DNA of 64,000 bases from Pseudarthrobacter chlorophenolicus A6 (GCF_000022025.1 NC_011886.1:3079209-3143208); one strand, 5' to 3'; positions 24,219 to 33,617 are shown, counted from the stretch's first letter. Notes: generated by a model not told the origin, from the sequence alone. A program made the numbers and translations.

Positions 24219-24225
24219 GAGAACA

Positions 24226-25710
24226 ATGACTGTCATTTCGACCACACAGTCGGGTGCCCCGGTTACGTCCGACGCCCACTCGAAGTCAGTTGGTGCCGAC
24301 GGTGCCATCATCCTGACTGACCACTACCTGGTGGAAAAGCTCGCCCAGTTCAACCGCGAGCGGGTTCCGGAGCGCGTAGTGCACGCCAAGGGCGGCGGCG
24401 CATTCGGTACGTTCAAGGCCACCGAGGACATCTCCAAGTACACGAAGGCCGCATTCCTGCAGCCCGGTGTCGAGACCGAGATGCTGATCCGTTTCTCCTC
24501 GGTTGCCGGCGAGAACGGTTCCCCCGACACCTGGCGTGACCCGCGCGGTTTCGCCGTGAAGTTCTACACCAGCGAGGGCAACTACGACCTCGTGGGCAAC
24601 AACACTCCGGTGTTCTTCATCCGCGACGGCATCAAGTTCCCGGACTTCATCCACTCCCAGAAGCGACTGCCGGGCACGCACCTGCGCGACGCCGACATGC
24701 AGTGGGACTTCTGGACCCTGTCCCCCGAGTCCGCCCACCAGGTGACCTGGCTGATGGGTGACCGCGGCCTTCCGGCATCCTGGCGGGAAATGCAGGGCTA
24801 CGGCTCGCACACCTACCAGTGGATCAACGCCGAGGGCGAGCGTTTCTGGGTCAAGTACCACTTCAAGTCCAACCAGGGCGTGAAGAGCATGACCTCCGAC
24901 GAAGCCGAAGCACTGGCGGGTTCGGACGCGGACTTCTACATCCGCGACCTGCACGAAAACATCGAAGCCGGCAACCTGCCCTCCTGGGACCTGCACGTCC
25001 AGGTCATGCCGTATGAAGATGCCAAGACCTACCGCTTCAACCCGTTCGACCTGACCAAGGTCTGGCCGCACGCTGACTACCCGCTGATCAAGGTGGGCAC
25101 CATGGAGCTGAACCGCAACCCGGAGAACTACTTCGCGCAGATCGAACAGGCCACCTTTGCGCCGTCGAACTTCGTGCCGGGCATTGCCGCTTCCCCGGAC
25201 AAGATGCTGCAGGCCCGCATCTTCTCCTACGCGGACGCCCACCGCTACCGCGTTGGCACCAACCACGCCCAGATCCCGGTGAACCAGCCGAAGAACGAGG
25301 TCAACAACTACAGCCAGGACGGCCAGGGCAGGTTCCTGTTCAACGCGCCTTCCGTTCCGGTGTACGCACCCAACACCTTCGGCGGCCCGGCTGCCGTTGA
25401 GCCGCAGAACGCGGCAGGCGGCTGGGAGAACGACGGCGAGCTGACCCTCGCAGCGCACTCCCTCCACGCTGAGGACGGCGACTTCGTCCAGGCCGGCGCG
25501 CTTTACCGCGAGGTCTACGACGAAGCCACCAAGGCCCGCTTCCTCGAAACCATCACCGGTGCTGTGGGCGGCGTGAAGCGCTCCGACATCAAGGAACGCG
25601 CCATCCAGTACTGGACCAACGTTGACGCCGAGCTCGGCGCCAAGCTGCGCGCCAACCTGGGTGCGGCGGGCCAGCCGGAATCCGACGCCGAGGCAGCCAA
25701 CAAGCTCTAG
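24226..25710 (+). CDS. katA: Monofunctional heme catalase
   Basis: A 494-residue small-subunit catalase that converts hydrogen peroxide to water and oxygen. The catalytic His53 is in [12 protein letters not shown], the catalytic Asn is in [14 protein letters not shown], and the proximal heme Tyr is in [12 protein letters not shown] near 335. The length is standard for clade 3 catalases. ATG 24226 is preceded by AGGAG, which rejects an in-frame start 18 bases earlier. It is cotranscribed with furA, so it should be induced when peroxide inactivates the repressor. A terminator follows the stop. Confidence 0.96.
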   Translation: MTVISTTQSGAPVTSDAHSKSVGADGAIILTDHYLVEKLAQFNRERVPERVVHAKGGGAFGTFKATEDISKYTKAAFLQPGVETEMLIRFSSVAGENGSPDTWRDPRGFAVKFYTSEGNYDLVGNNTPVFFIRDGIKFPDFIHSQKRLPGTHLRDADMQWDFWTLSPESAHQVTWLMGDRGLPASWREMQGYGSHTYQWINAEGERFWVKYHFKSNQGVKSMTSDEAEALAGSDADFYIRDLHENIEAGNLPSWDLHVQVMPYEDAKTYRFNPFDLTKVWPHADYPLIKVGTMELNRNPENYFAQIEQATFAPSNFVPGIAASPDKMLQARIFSYADAHRYRVGTNHAQIPVNQPKNEVNNYSQDGQGRFLFNAPSVPVYAPNTFGGPAAVEPQNAAGGWENDGELTLAAHSLHAEDGDFVQAGALYREVYDEATKARFLETITGAVGGVKRSDIKERAIQYWTNVDAELGAKLRANLGAAGQPESDAEAANKL

Positions 25711-25738
25711 CCAGGCTCCGGCCCCGGACATAACGCAG

Positions 25739-25773
25739 AACACCCCGCTACGGACTTTTCCGGGCGGGGTGTT
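25739..25773 (+). terminator. Terminator of furA-katA
   Basis: AACACCCCGC (25739-25748) pairs with GCGGGGTGTT (25764-25773), with a partly self-pairing inner region, followed by TTTCGCGTTTG. It lies 29 bp after the katA stop. Confidence 0.8.
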
Positions 25774-25870
25774 TCGCGTTTGTCCACATAACCTGCCGCG
25801 TCTTCGACGTTGTGCACATACGCCGCCCGGCCCACTGTTCGCCGGTGCCCGCCCACCCTAGGCTCCGTAC

Positions 25871-26506
25871 ATGGACACTTTCGCAGGGATTCCGCCGGAG
25901 GCCTTCCGCTTCTACGAGGAACTCGAAGACAACAACAACCGTGAATGGTGGCTGGAGCACAAGTCCACCTACGACTCCGCGGTCCGGGAGCCGCTGGAGC
26001 TGCTCCTGGCCGGGCTTGAGCCCGAATTCGGACCGGCCAAACTGTTCCGGCCCTACCGAGACGTCCGGTTCTCACAGGACAAATCCCCGTACAAGACCGC
26101 CCAGGGCGCCTTCGCCATCCGGCAGGAAGGGGTGGGCTTCTACCTCCAGGTCAGCGCTGACGGGCTGCTGGTGGGCGGCGGCTACCACTCGCATTCGCCG
26201 GCCCAGCTGGCCAGGTACCGTGCCGCCGCAGATGCTTCGGCCAGCGGGTCCGGGCTGCAGGACATTGTGGATTCGCTGGCGCGGGCCGGGTTCGCCATTG
26301 AGGGCGAAAAGCTCAAGACTGTCCCCCGCGGTTTTGACCGGGACCACCCGCGTGCGGAGCTGCTCAAGCATAAGACCCTGTCCGCTGGAGTTGAGCTGGG
26401 CCGGCCCGGGTGGGCGTCCACGACGGCGGCCAGCGAAGAAATTGCCGGCAGGTGGCGGGAGCTGCGTCCCCTGGTGGAGTGGGTGGGCCGGTACGCCGCC
26501 CCATGA
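25871..26506 (+). CDS. DUF2461 / TIGR02453 family protein
   Basis: A 211-residue protein recognised from its N-terminus (PPEAFRFYEELEDNNNREWW) and the RPYRDVRFSQDKSPYKTAQGA segment, both typical of the DUF2461 family. No biochemical function is established for this family. It is convergent with the TetR gene, whose stop lies only 4 bp away. No signal peptide or membrane segment is seen. Confidence 0.85.
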   Translation: MDTFAGIPPEAFRFYEELEDNNNREWWLEHKSTYDSAVREPLELLLAGLEPEFGPAKLFRPYRDVRFSQDKSPYKTAQGAFAIRQEGVGFYLQVSADGLLVGGGYHSHSPAQLARYRAAADASASGSGLQDIVDSLARAGFAIEGEKLKTVPRGFDRDHPRAELLKHKTLSAGVELGRPGWASTTAASEEIAGRWRELRPLVEWVGRYAAP

Positions 26507-26509
26507 GGC

Positions 26510-27109
26510 TTACTGCCCGGCGGCCGCCAGCCGGGTCTCGAGGTTGTTGAAGAACACCGTCAGCATCAGTTCGAAGGCCTGGGTGGCGGCCTCCGGCTCG
26601 TTCATCACCACGAAGTCGAACTGCAGCCCGTAGAACGTGGACGTGAAAAGCCGGGCATCGGTGTCCGCGAATTCTTCCTCGATGCCCTGCACCATCAGCC
26701 AGTCGCGCGTCTGGTGGTGCAGCATCCGGAAATGCTCCCGGGAGGTCCCGCGGGGTTCCGGCGCCACAATGTCCTGGGCCGCGGCCTCGAACTCCAGGCG
26801 GGTCAGGTGCCGGTTGCGCTGGGCCATGGTCCACTGCCAGGAATCGAGGAGGAAAGCACGCCACGCTGCCCGGTCAATCTCACGGACGTCGGTGCTGCGC
26901 AGCCGGTCCAGCCTGGACTCGATGGACACCACAATGTCGTTGATCAGCTGGTCCCTGCTGCCGAAGTGGTACACCAGCACGTAGGAACTCATGCCCAGCC
27001 CCTCTGCCAGGCTGCGGAACGTCAGCTGCGTGAGGGTCTTGTCCATGAGGTAGTCCTGGATGGCGCCCAGCAGTTCGGCTTTGCGTTCGGGTCTTGTAGG
27101 GCGTGCCAT
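26510..27109 (-). CDS. TetR-family transcriptional regulator
   Basis: A 199-residue repressor with an N-terminal helix-turn-helix: TLTQLTFRSLAEGLGMSSYV followed by LVYHFGSRDQLI. The C-terminal ligand domain is helical with no recognisable ligand. It is downstream of the APC permease on the same strand but separated from it by an intrinsic terminator, so it may have its own promoter in the short gap. The local target is not clear; the permease is a candidate. Confidence 0.87.
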   Translation of the reverse strand: MARPTRPERKAELLGAIQDYLMDKTLTQLTFRSLAEGLGMSSYVLVYHFGSRDQLINDIVVSIESRLDRLRSTDVREIDRAAWRAFLLDSWQWTMAQRNRHLTRLEFEAAAQDIVAPEPRGTSREHFRMLHHQTRDWLMVQGIEEEFADTDARLFTSTFYGLQFDFVVMNEPEAATQAFELMLTVFFNNLETRLAAAGQ

Positions 27110-27153
27110 GCATCCATCCTAAGAGCGGGCTCCATCCCGGAGCGGAACATGCA

Positions 27154-27186
27154 AATGCCCACCCGGACGGCAGCCGGGCGGGCATT
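27154..27186 (-). terminator. Terminator of APC permease gene
   Basis: AATGCCCACCCGG (27154-27166) and CCGGGCGGGCATT (27174-27186) pair at 12 of 13 positions with a 7-nt loop. It begins 13 bp after the permease stop in the minus direction. Confidence 0.75.
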
Positions 27187-27198
27187 GGCAGGAGCAGG

Positions 27199-28761
27199 TC
27201 AGGCGCGGGTGAATTCGTCCTCGTCGCCGGACTTGGAAGCGGTGCTGGCAGAGTCGGCCGGGCCGCCGTTGACTGCGGCGTTGGCGGCGCTGAAGCGTTC
27301 GTTGAGGCGTGAGTGCCGCTGGCCGTAGGCAAAGTAGATTGCCAGGCCAATGGCCAGCCAGATGGCGAAGAAGATCCAGGTCTCCACGGCCAGGTTGGTC
27401 ATCAGGTAGAGGCACAGCACGGCGGAGACCACCGGGAGGACCTTGCCGAACGGAACCCGGAAGGACGGCTTCAGGTCGGGGCGCTTGCGGCGCAGCACCA
27501 GGATGCCCAGGCTCACCACCACGAAGGCGGAGAGGGTGCCGATGTTGATCATTTCCTCGAGCAGGTCCACGTTGGTCAGGCCGGCCACCAGGGCAACCGC
27601 TGCACCGCAGATGATCTGCAGCCGCGCCGGGGTGGAGCGCTTGTCGCTGGTTTTGGACAGGGAACGCGGCAGGAGGCCGTCGCGGCTCATGGCCAGGACC
27701 ACGCGGGACAGCCCCATGAGGAGCACCATGATCACTGTGGTCAGGCCGATCAGCGATCCGAAGGCGATGACCTTGGCGGCGGAGGTGTCACCCACGGCTT
27801 CGAAGGCGGTGGTGAGTGTGGGGTTCTCCGCTTCGGCCAACTGGGTGTAGGACACCATTCCGGTCAGGGCCAATGAGACCAGGATGTAGAGCAGGGTGAC
27901 CACGGCCAGGCCGCCAAAGATGCCGCGGGGAAGGGTCTTCTGCGGGTTCTTGACTTCCTCGGCGGAGGTGGCCACCACGTCGAAGCCAATGAAGGCGAAG
28001 AACACCAGGGCGGCGCCGGCGAAGATGCCGAGGGTGCCGTACTGCGCCGGCGCGGCACCGGTCAGGAAGCCGAAGAAGGACTGCTTCAGGACGTCTGCGG
28101 CACCGGTCCCGCCAGTGGGCTCAGCTGCCGGGACGAACGGGGCGTAGTTCTCAACCTTGACGTAGGTGAAGCCCACAACGATCACGAAAAGCACGACGCC
28201 GATCTTGATCAGGGTGAAGATGTTGCCTACGCGGGCTGAAAGCTTGGTTCCCAGCACCAGCAGCACGGTGAAGATGGCCACGATCAGGAAGGCGCCCCAG
28301 TACAGGTCCACGCCGCCGATGGTCAGCGCCGGCGGAACGTCGGCACCCATCAGGGCGAACACCTTGCTGAGGTAGATGCCCCAGTATTTGGCGATCACTG
28401 CCGCGGCGGTGAAAAGCTCAAGAATCAGGTTCCAGCCGATGATCCAGGCGAGGAGCTCGCCCATGGTGGCGTAGGTGAACACGTAGGCTGAGCCGGCTAC
28501 CGGGATGGCGGTGGCGAACTCGGCATAGCACATGATGGCCAGCGCACAGGTAACGGCAGCGATGGCGAAGGACACGGTCACGGCCGGGCCGGCGAAGTTG
28601 GCGGCGGCCTTCGCACCCACGGAAAAGATGCCGGCGCCGACGGCAACAGCGACGCCCATGATCATCAGGTCCCACGTGCTGAGGGAGCGCTTGAGCTTGC
28701 GTCCGGGTTCATCGGCGTCGGCAATCGACTGCTCGATGGATTTGGTCCGGAGAAGGTTCAT
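27199..28761 (-). CDS. APC-family amino acid permease (CAT-like)
   Basis: A 520-residue transporter with about 14 membrane segments, as expected for the cationic-amino-acid-transporter branch of APC. KRSLSTWDLMIMGVAVAVGA and GIFSVGAKAA form the start and TM1 glycine motif. GFDVVATSAEEVKNPQKTLP follows TM8 and the RVPFGKVLPVVSAVLCLYLM segment is typical of the late helices. The C-terminal 40 residues are hydrophilic. ATG 28761 gives a family-like N-terminus; an in-frame extension of 40 residues upstream has no similarity in character. The ribosome binding site is weak. The substrate is unknown. Confidence 0.88.
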   Translation of the reverse strand: MNLLRTKSIEQSIADADEPGRKLKRSLSTWDLMIMGVAVAVGAGIFSVGAKAAANFAGPAVTVSFAIAAVTCALAIMCYAEFATAIPVAGSAYVFTYATMGELLAWIIGWNLILELFTAAAVIAKYWGIYLSKVFALMGADVPPALTIGGVDLYWGAFLIVAIFTVLLVLGTKLSARVGNIFTLIKIGVVLFVIVVGFTYVKVENYAPFVPAAEPTGGTGAADVLKQSFFGFLTGAAPAQYGTLGIFAGAALVFFAFIGFDVVATSAEEVKNPQKTLPRGIFGGLAVVTLLYILVSLALTGMVSYTQLAEAENPTLTTAFEAVGDTSAAKVIAFGSLIGLTTVIMVLLMGLSRVVLAMSRDGLLPRSLSKTSDKRSTPARLQIICGAAVALVAGLTNVDLLEEMINIGTLSAFVVVSLGILVLRRKRPDLKPSFRVPFGKVLPVVSAVLCLYLMTNLAVETWIFFAIWLAIGLAIYFAYGQRHSRLNERFSAANAAVNGGPADSASTASKSGDEDEFTRA

Positions 28762-28879
28762 AGGGATCACAATCCTGATTTGTGAAGGAAACAGACCTAT
28801 CAACCGTAGTGTCCATCCAGTGGACGGTCCCAATCGTCCCGAATAGTGAGACGGCCAAACTGCAGAACTTTGTTCTGCC

Positions 28880-28917
28880 AAAAACCCTTGGGACCCTCAA
28901 AGTGAGGGTCCCAAGGG
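28880..28917 (-). terminator. Terminator of the alcohol/aldehyde dehydrogenase operon
   Basis: Perfect 15-bp arms (CCCTTGGGACCCTCA at 28885-28899 and its complement at 28903-28917) with a 3-nt loop. On the minus strand they are followed by TTTTT (28880-28884). It lies 36 bp beyond the DUF779 gene stop. Confidence 0.88.
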
Positions 28918-28952
28918 CTTTTGAACCGAATCAATGGATGTGCCGGTTCTGC

Positions 28953-29360
28953 TCAGGCCGGCCAGTCCATCAGGGTCGAACGGATCAGGAAGCGTTTGCC
29001 TTCCGGCGCCTCCACGGAGAAGCCGCTGCCCCTGCCGGGCACCACATCCACGGTCAGGTGGGTGTGGCTCCAGTAGTTGAACTGCTCCCGGGACATCCAG
29101 AATTCGAGGGGCTGCGGCTCCAGCCCGTCGGACAGGTCGAACAGCCCCAGCAGGACATCCGCATCGCCGGTCTGGAAGTCGCCGGCCGGGTAGCACATCG
29201 GCGAGGATCCGTCGCAGCAGCCGCCGGACTGGTGGAACATCAGCGGCCCGTGCTGCAGCCACAGCAGGCGCAGAAGGTCTGCAGCCTCCGGCGTGAGCGC
29301 CACCCGGGAGAAGACCTCACCGGGCAGCGTCACGGCGGCCCGCAGGCTGTCCGGGAACAT
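28953..29360 (-). CDS. DUF779 family protein
   Basis: A 135-residue protein of the DUF779 family, recognised by the cysteine cluster HQSGGCCDGSSPMCYPAGDF and the FWMSREQFNYWSHTHLTVDV region with several His. The family is regularly encoded beside alcohol and aldehyde dehydrogenases and may bind metal, but its role is not established. Here its ATG overlaps the stop of the zinc alcohol dehydrogenase (ATGA), making it the last gene of the ALDH-ADH-DUF779 operon. A strong terminator follows. Confidence 0.88.
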   Translation of the reverse strand: MFPDSLRAAVTLPGEVFSRVALTPEAADLLRLLWLQHGPLMFHQSGGCCDGSSPMCYPAGDFQTGDADVLLGLFDLSDGLEPQPLEFWMSREQFNYWSHTHLTVDVVPGRGSGFSVEAPEGKRFLIRSTLMDWPA

Positions 29361-30382
29361 CAGAACCTCAGGACCACGCGGCCGTCGATCTTGGCGTGCT
29401 TCATCTCATCGAAGACCGCGTTGACCTCGGACAGTTCCCGGACTGAGACGGTAGGGTGGATCTTCCCCTGGGCGTAGAAGTCCAGGGCCTCCTCCAGGTC
29501 CTGCCGGGTACCCACGATGGAACCGCGGACGGTCAGGCCCTTGAGCACAATCTCGAAGATCGGCGCCGGGAAGTCGCCCGGCGGCAGCCCGTTGAACACA
29601 ATGGTGCCGCCGCGGCGGGCCATACCGATGGCCTGCCCGAACGCTGAAGGGTGCACCGCGGTAACCAGCACTCCATGGCAACCTCCTGTCTCGCGCTGGA
29701 TCACCTCCGCCGGATCTTCGTGCAGGGCATTGACCGTCAGGGCCGCACCGTGGGCCTTGGCCAGGGCGAGCTTGTCATCGGCGATGTCGACGGCTGCCAC
29801 CCGGAGGCCCATGGCAACGGCGTACTGCACGGCAATATGTCCCAGCCCGCCGATCCCGGAGATGGTGACCCACTGGCCGGGCTGCGCCTCCGTCATCTTC
29901 AGGCCCTTGTAGACGGTGACGCCGGCGCAGAGCACCGGCGCCACCTCGACGGGGTCGGATCCCGCCGGTATGCGGGCGGCGTACCGGGTGTTGACAAGCA
30001 TGTACTCGCCAAAGGACCCGTCCACGCTGTAGCCGCCGTTCTTTTGTGCCTCGCACAGGGTCTCCCAGCCGGTGCGGCAATACTGGCAATCGCCACAGGC
30101 GGACCACAGCCAGGCATTGCCCACCATGTCCCCGACGGCGAGGTCGGTGACGCCTTCGCCGAGTGCCACCACCTCACCGACGCCTTCATGGCCGGGCACG
30201 AACGGCGGCGTTGGCTTGACGGGCCAGTCGCCTTCCGCGGCATGGAGATCGGTGTGGCAGACGCCGGTGGTGAGGACCTTCACGAGGGCCTCCCCCGGGC
30301 CGGGGGTAGGGATGGGCAGTTCCTGGACCTGCAGGTCGGTACCGAAAGTGTTGACCACTGCTGCTTGCATTGTCGTCGTCAT
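29360..30382 (-). CDS. adhP: Zinc-dependent alcohol dehydrogenase
   Basis: A 340-residue medium-chain dehydrogenase that oxidises primary alcohols with NAD. Catalytic zinc ligands appear in TGVCHTDLHAAEGDW (Cys, with His in VPGHEGVGEV), the structural zinc cysteines are in CGDCQYCRTGWETLC, and the Rossmann motif is SGIGGLGHIAVQYA. The length and motif spacing fit AdhP/Adh1-type enzymes. It is placed directly after the aldehyde dehydrogenase (37 bp) and overlaps the DUF779 gene, so alcohol is probably oxidised through aldehyde to acid by products of one transcript. Confidence 0.93.
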   Translation of the reverse strand: MTTTMQAAVVNTFGTDLQVQELPIPTPGPGEALVKVLTTGVCHTDLHAAEGDWPVKPTPPFVPGHEGVGEVVALGEGVTDLAVGDMVGNAWLWSACGDCQYCRTGWETLCEAQKNGGYSVDGSFGEYMLVNTRYAARIPAGSDPVEVAPVLCAGVTVYKGLKMTEAQPGQWVTISGIGGLGHIAVQYAVAMGLRVAAVDIADDKLALAKAHGAALTVNALHEDPAEVIQRETGGCHGVLVTAVHPSAFGQAIGMARRGGTIVFNGLPPGDFPAPIFEIVLKGLTVRGSIVGTRQDLEEALDFYAQGKIHPTVSVRELSEVNAVFDEMKHAKIDGRVVLRF

Positions 30383-30419
30383 TGGCGATCCTTGCGTTGA
30401 TGGAGGGGTGGAACCGGGC

Positions 30420-31943
30420 TTAGAAGAAGCCCAGCTTGTTCTCGTTGTAGCTGACCAGCAGGTTCTTGGTCTGCTGGTAGTGGTCCAGCATCATCGCGTG
30501 GTTTTCACGGCCGATGCCTGAGGACTTGTAGCCGCCGAACGCGGCACCCGCCGGGTAGGCGTGGTAGTTGTTGACCCAGACACGGCCGGCCTGGATTTCA
30601 CGGCCCGCGCGGTAGGCGATGTTGCCGTTGCGGGACCAGACGCCGGCGCCGAGCCCGTAAAGGGTGTCGTTGGCGATGCCCATGGCGTCGTTGTAGTCGC
30701 TGAATTTCGTCACGGCCACCACAGGTCCGAAGATCTCCTCCTGGAAGATCCGCATCCGGTTGTGGCCCTCGAAGACGGTGGGCTGGACGTAGAAACCGCC
30801 GGCCAGGTCGCCGGGCAGTTCGGCACGGGCGCCTCCGGTGAGGATCTTGGCACCCTCCTGCTTTCCGATGTCGATGTAGGAAAGGATCTTCTCAAGCTGG
30901 TCGTTCGAGGCCTGCGCACCCACCTGGGTGTCGGTGTCCAGCGGGTTGCCCTGCACCATCTTCTCCACCCGCGCCACGGCATCGGCCATGAAGGACTCGT
31001 AGATGTCTTCCTGCACCAGGGCGCGAGACGGGCAGGTGCAGACTTCGCCCTGGTTGAAGGCGAACAGGGCGAACCCTTCCTGGGCCTTGTCGTAGAACGC
31101 GTCGTCAGCCTGGGCAACGTCGCCGAAGAAGATATTCGGGCTCTTGCCGCCGAGCTCCAGGGTGACCGGGATGAGGTTCTGGCTGGCGTACTGGCTGATC
31201 AGGCGCCCGGTGGTGGTTTCGCCGGTGAAGGCGATCTTGCGGATCCGGGAGCTGGAGGCGAGGGGCTTGCCGGCCTCCACGCCGAAGCCGTTGACCACGT
31301 TGACCACACCGGCGGGCAGCAGGTCGCCGATGAGCTCCATGAGGACCAGGATGGACGACGGCGTCTGCTCGGCGGGCTTGAGCACCACGGCATTGCCGGC
31401 GGCCAGGGCCGGGGCCAGCTTCCAGACGGCCATCAGGATGGGGAAGTTCCAGGGAATGATCTGGCCCACGACACCCAGCGGCTCGTGGAAGTGATAGGCG
31501 GTGGTGTCCTCGTCGAGCTGCGAAAGGGAGCCCTCCTGGGCCCGGACCGCCGAGGCGAAGTAGCGGAAGTGGTCGGCGGCCAGCGGGAGGTCGGCGTTAA
31601 GGGTTTCGCGGATGGGCTTGCCGTTGTCCCAGGATTCGGCAACGGCCAGCATTTCGAGGTTTTCGTCGATGCGGTCCGCGATCCTGTTCAGGATGGCTGC
31701 GCGCTCGGCCACGGACGTCTTACCCCAGGACGGTGCAACCTTGTGTGCGGCATCCAGCGCAAGCTCGATGTCCTCTGCGGTGCCGCGGGCCACTTCGCAG
31801 AACGCCTTGCCCGTCACCGGAGTGATGTTCTCGAAGTACTGGCCCTTGACCGGGGCCACCCATTCGCCGCCGATCCAGTTCTCGTAACGGTCCTTGAAGG
31901 TGACCTTCGAGCCCTCGGTACCCGGCTGTGCGTAAACGGTCAT
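30420..31943 (-). CDS. NAD-dependent aldehyde dehydrogenase (ExaC/AldB-like)
   Basis: A 507-residue aldehyde dehydrogenase. The catalytic Cys is in [14 protein letters not shown], where the CTCPSR form marks the ExaC/AldB acetaldehyde group. The general base Glu is in [13 protein letters not shown], and the cofactor segment [20 protein letters not shown] is present. ATG 31943 has AAAGGAG seven bases upstream; an upstream in-frame extension runs through repeats and is rejected. It is the first gene of the ALDH-ADH-DUF779 operon, downstream of a GAF-type regulator across a repeat-rich spacer. Confidence 0.93.
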   Translation of the reverse strand: MTVYAQPGTEGSKVTFKDRYENWIGGEWVAPVKGQYFENITPVTGKAFCEVARGTAEDIELALDAAHKVAPSWGKTSVAERAAILNRIADRIDENLEMLAVAESWDNGKPIRETLNADLPLAADHFRYFASAVRAQEGSLSQLDEDTTAYHFHEPLGVVGQIIPWNFPILMAVWKLAPALAAGNAVVLKPAEQTPSSILVLMELIGDLLPAGVVNVVNGFGVEAGKPLASSSRIRKIAFTGETTTGRLISQYASQNLIPVTLELGGKSPNIFFGDVAQADDAFYDKAQEGFALFAFNQGEVCTCPSRALVQEDIYESFMADAVARVEKMVQGNPLDTDTQVGAQASNDQLEKILSYIDIGKQEGAKILTGGARAELPGDLAGGFYVQPTVFEGHNRMRIFQEEIFGPVVAVTKFSDYNDAMGIANDTLYGLGAGVWSRNGNIAYRAGREIQAGRVWVNNYHAYPAGAAFGGYKSSGIGRENHAMMLDHYQQTKNLLVSYNENKLGFF

Positions 31944-32044
31944 TGCGTAGCTCCTTTGCTGTGCAGAAGGCTTTCCCGTACGGGATGAGCCGATGCAGCC
32001 AGCGTAGGAGCAGGGGGGTTGCAGGAAGGTTGCAACCCCCGCCC

Positions 32045-32089
32045 GGTGGTTGAGCCTGCCGAAATCAGGTTTCGACAGGCTCAACCACC
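32045..32089. repeat. REP-like inverted repeat (GGTTGAGCCTG..CGAAA)
   Basis: Arms 32045-32064 (GGTGGTTGAGCCTGCCGAAA) and 32070-32089 are complementary with one mismatch and a 5-nt loop. The same element occurs as a palindrome at 6919-6964 and, as a single arm, inside the ABC permease gene at 63475-63498. It is located between the aldehyde dehydrogenase gene and its presumed regulator. Confidence 0.85.
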
Positions 32090-32163
32090 GAAAGGATGGG
32101 CTCAACCACCGAAAGGACTAGCTCAACCACCGAAAGGACACGCTCAACCACCGAAAGGCCTAG
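32080..32163. repeat. Four-copy 21-bp tandem array
   Basis: The core CTCAACCACCGAAAGG repeats at exactly 21-bp steps starting at 32080, 32101, 32122 and 32143, with five variable bases in each unit. The first unit is the right arm of the REP-like hairpin, so the array looks like serial duplication of one half of that element. The last unit ends at the stop codon of the regulator gene (minus-strand TAG at 32162-32160). Confidence 0.9.
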
Positions 32164-33506
32164 GCGCGAAGTTCGGCTTCCAGCCGTTCCAGTTCGGCGA
32201 CGACGGCGGCCCGCTTTGGCGAGCGCGGCGGCAGGAGGCGGAGCGCGGCACGGCGGATCCCGACGTCGTCCCTTGCCTCGGGGAGCGCGGCGTAGCGGAG
32301 CAGGGAATCGGCGCTGCCGTCGGTGAGGACAGCCTCGCGCAGGAGTGAGGAGACTTTGTTTCGGAGGTCGATGATGCCCGGCGCCTCGGACCGCGGCAGC
32401 ACCGCGCCCCGGTAGATTTCCAGCGCAATGCGGTGGGCACCGCGCTGCAGGCAGCTGAGCACCTGGCCGCAGTCGGGCACCAGGTCCAGCGGGAGCCGGT
32501 AGGGCCTGGATTCGGGCACGGCGCCGGGGTTGAGCTGTTGCAGGACCTTCCGCAGTCGCACCATTTCGGCCCGCAGGGTGATGCTGGAACCTTCCGCCGG
32601 GTAGAGCAGGACGCACAGTTCCTCGGCACTCAGCCCGTCCGGGTGCGTACTCAGCAGGGCGAGGATCTCGCTGTGCCGGGCGGACAGCGCAACGGTCTTG
32701 CCGTCGATGCTCAGCAGTGCCTGGTCGCGGCCCAGCAGCTGGAGGCTGTTGCGGTACAGGCTGCCCTCCCGTGCACCAGCGCCCGGTGCCCGGGCAGCGG
32801 ATGCCGTGGACCGGCGTCGTACGGGCGTGGCGGCCAGCTGCGCGGCGGCCTGGAGCCGCTCCACCCGCAGCTGGGCCTGGGCGGCCGCCACGGTGGCCTC
32901 CACCAGCGACAGGGTGTGCGGGGCCACTGCGGCAGCCGTTCCGGTGATGTCCACTACCCCCAGCAGCGCGCCGGAATCGGGATCGTGGAAGGGGACGGCC
33001 GTGCAGCTCCAGGGATGGACGGCCCGCTGGTAGTGCTCCGCGCCGGCGATCTGGATCCCGCGGCCCAGCGCCAGGGCAGTGCCCGGGGCGCTGGTGCCCA
33101 CGGTGGCTTCGGACCAGTCGGCCCCGGCAACGAACATCATGCCTTCCGCACGGCGCTGCAGGGAAGGATCCCCGTCCACCCACAGCAGCCGGCCCACCTC
33201 GTCACCCACCGCCACCAGGAGGCCGGTGTCGTGGCTGGGCTGGACCAGGAGCTTGTTGATGACAGGCATGATGGTGGCCAGCGGATGCCGGCTCCGGTAG
33301 TCCTCAAGTTCATCGTGGTCCATGGCCAGCGGCGCGGCCGGGTTGTCCGGGTTGGCCTTGAACCCGGCGGAGCGCAGCCATGATTCGCGGATCAGCGAAC
33401 GCAGGCCGGGAACGTCGGGCGCATCGGGAAACCGGCCGCCGTCGAGTTTCTCGTGGGCGGCAAGGGCACTGCGTTGCAGCGGCTCCGGCTGGGTGAGGTT
33501 CTTCAT
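32160..33506 (-). CDS. GAF-domain transcriptional regulator (AcoR-like N-terminus)
   Basis: A 448-residue regulator. Residues about 30-75 (LRSLIRESWLRSAGFKANPD) and the GAF region (about 80-210, with VGDEVGRLLWVDGD and TALALGRGIQIAGAEHYQRA) match the sensory half of AcoR-type activators. Unlike AcoR it has no AAA+ sigma-54 module. The C-terminal part (about 250-330) instead looks like a winged helix (LSARHSEILALLSTHPDGLS, LYPAEGSSITLRAEMVRLRK). ATG 33506 has AGGAG five bases upstream. Its place upstream of the ALDH/ADH operon suggests that it senses an alcohol or aldehyde and activates that operon. Confidence 0.8.
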   Translation of the reverse strand: MKNLTQPEPLQRSALAAHEKLDGGRFPDAPDVPGLRSLIRESWLRSAGFKANPDNPAAPLAMDHDELEDYRSRHPLATIMPVINKLLVQPSHDTGLLVAVGDEVGRLLWVDGDPSLQRRAEGMMFVAGADWSEATVGTSAPGTALALGRGIQIAGAEHYQRAVHPWSCTAVPFHDPDSGALLGVVDITGTAAAVAPHTLSLVEATVAAAQAQLRVERLQAAAQLAATPVRRRSTASAARAPGAGAREGSLYRNSLQLLGRDQALLSIDGKTVALSARHSEILALLSTHPDGLSAEELCVLLYPAEGSSITLRAEMVRLRKVLQQLNPGAVPESRPYRLPLDLVPDCGQVLSCLQRGAHRIALEIYRGAVLPRSEAPGIIDLRNKVSSLLREAVLTDGSADSLLRYAALPEARDDVGIRRAALRLLPPRSPKRAAVVAELERLEAELRA

Positions 33507-33617
33507 CGAACTCCTGTGCTGCTGCGCTGCGGTGCTGTCTGGGGACACGGCGTCAGCACGCCGGCCAGGGGATGCTCGCCATTGTAGCGGGCACCGGTCC
33601 CCGGCGGGAGCCGGGTG

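Noticed and set aside
24286-25743. 485-codon minus-strand frame opposite katA
   Set aside because: Antisense shadow of a well conserved catalase; composition is Val/Gly/Leu-rich without motifs.
30561-31988. 475-codon plus-strand frame opposite the aldehyde dehydrogenase
   Set aside because: Antisense shadow produced by GC-biased third positions.
32080-32163. Short regularly spaced repeats resembling a CRISPR array
   Set aside because: The units are head-to-tail with only five variable bases between 16-bp cores, there are no spacers of 30-40 bp and no cas genes, so it is a tandem repeat derived from a REP-like arm.
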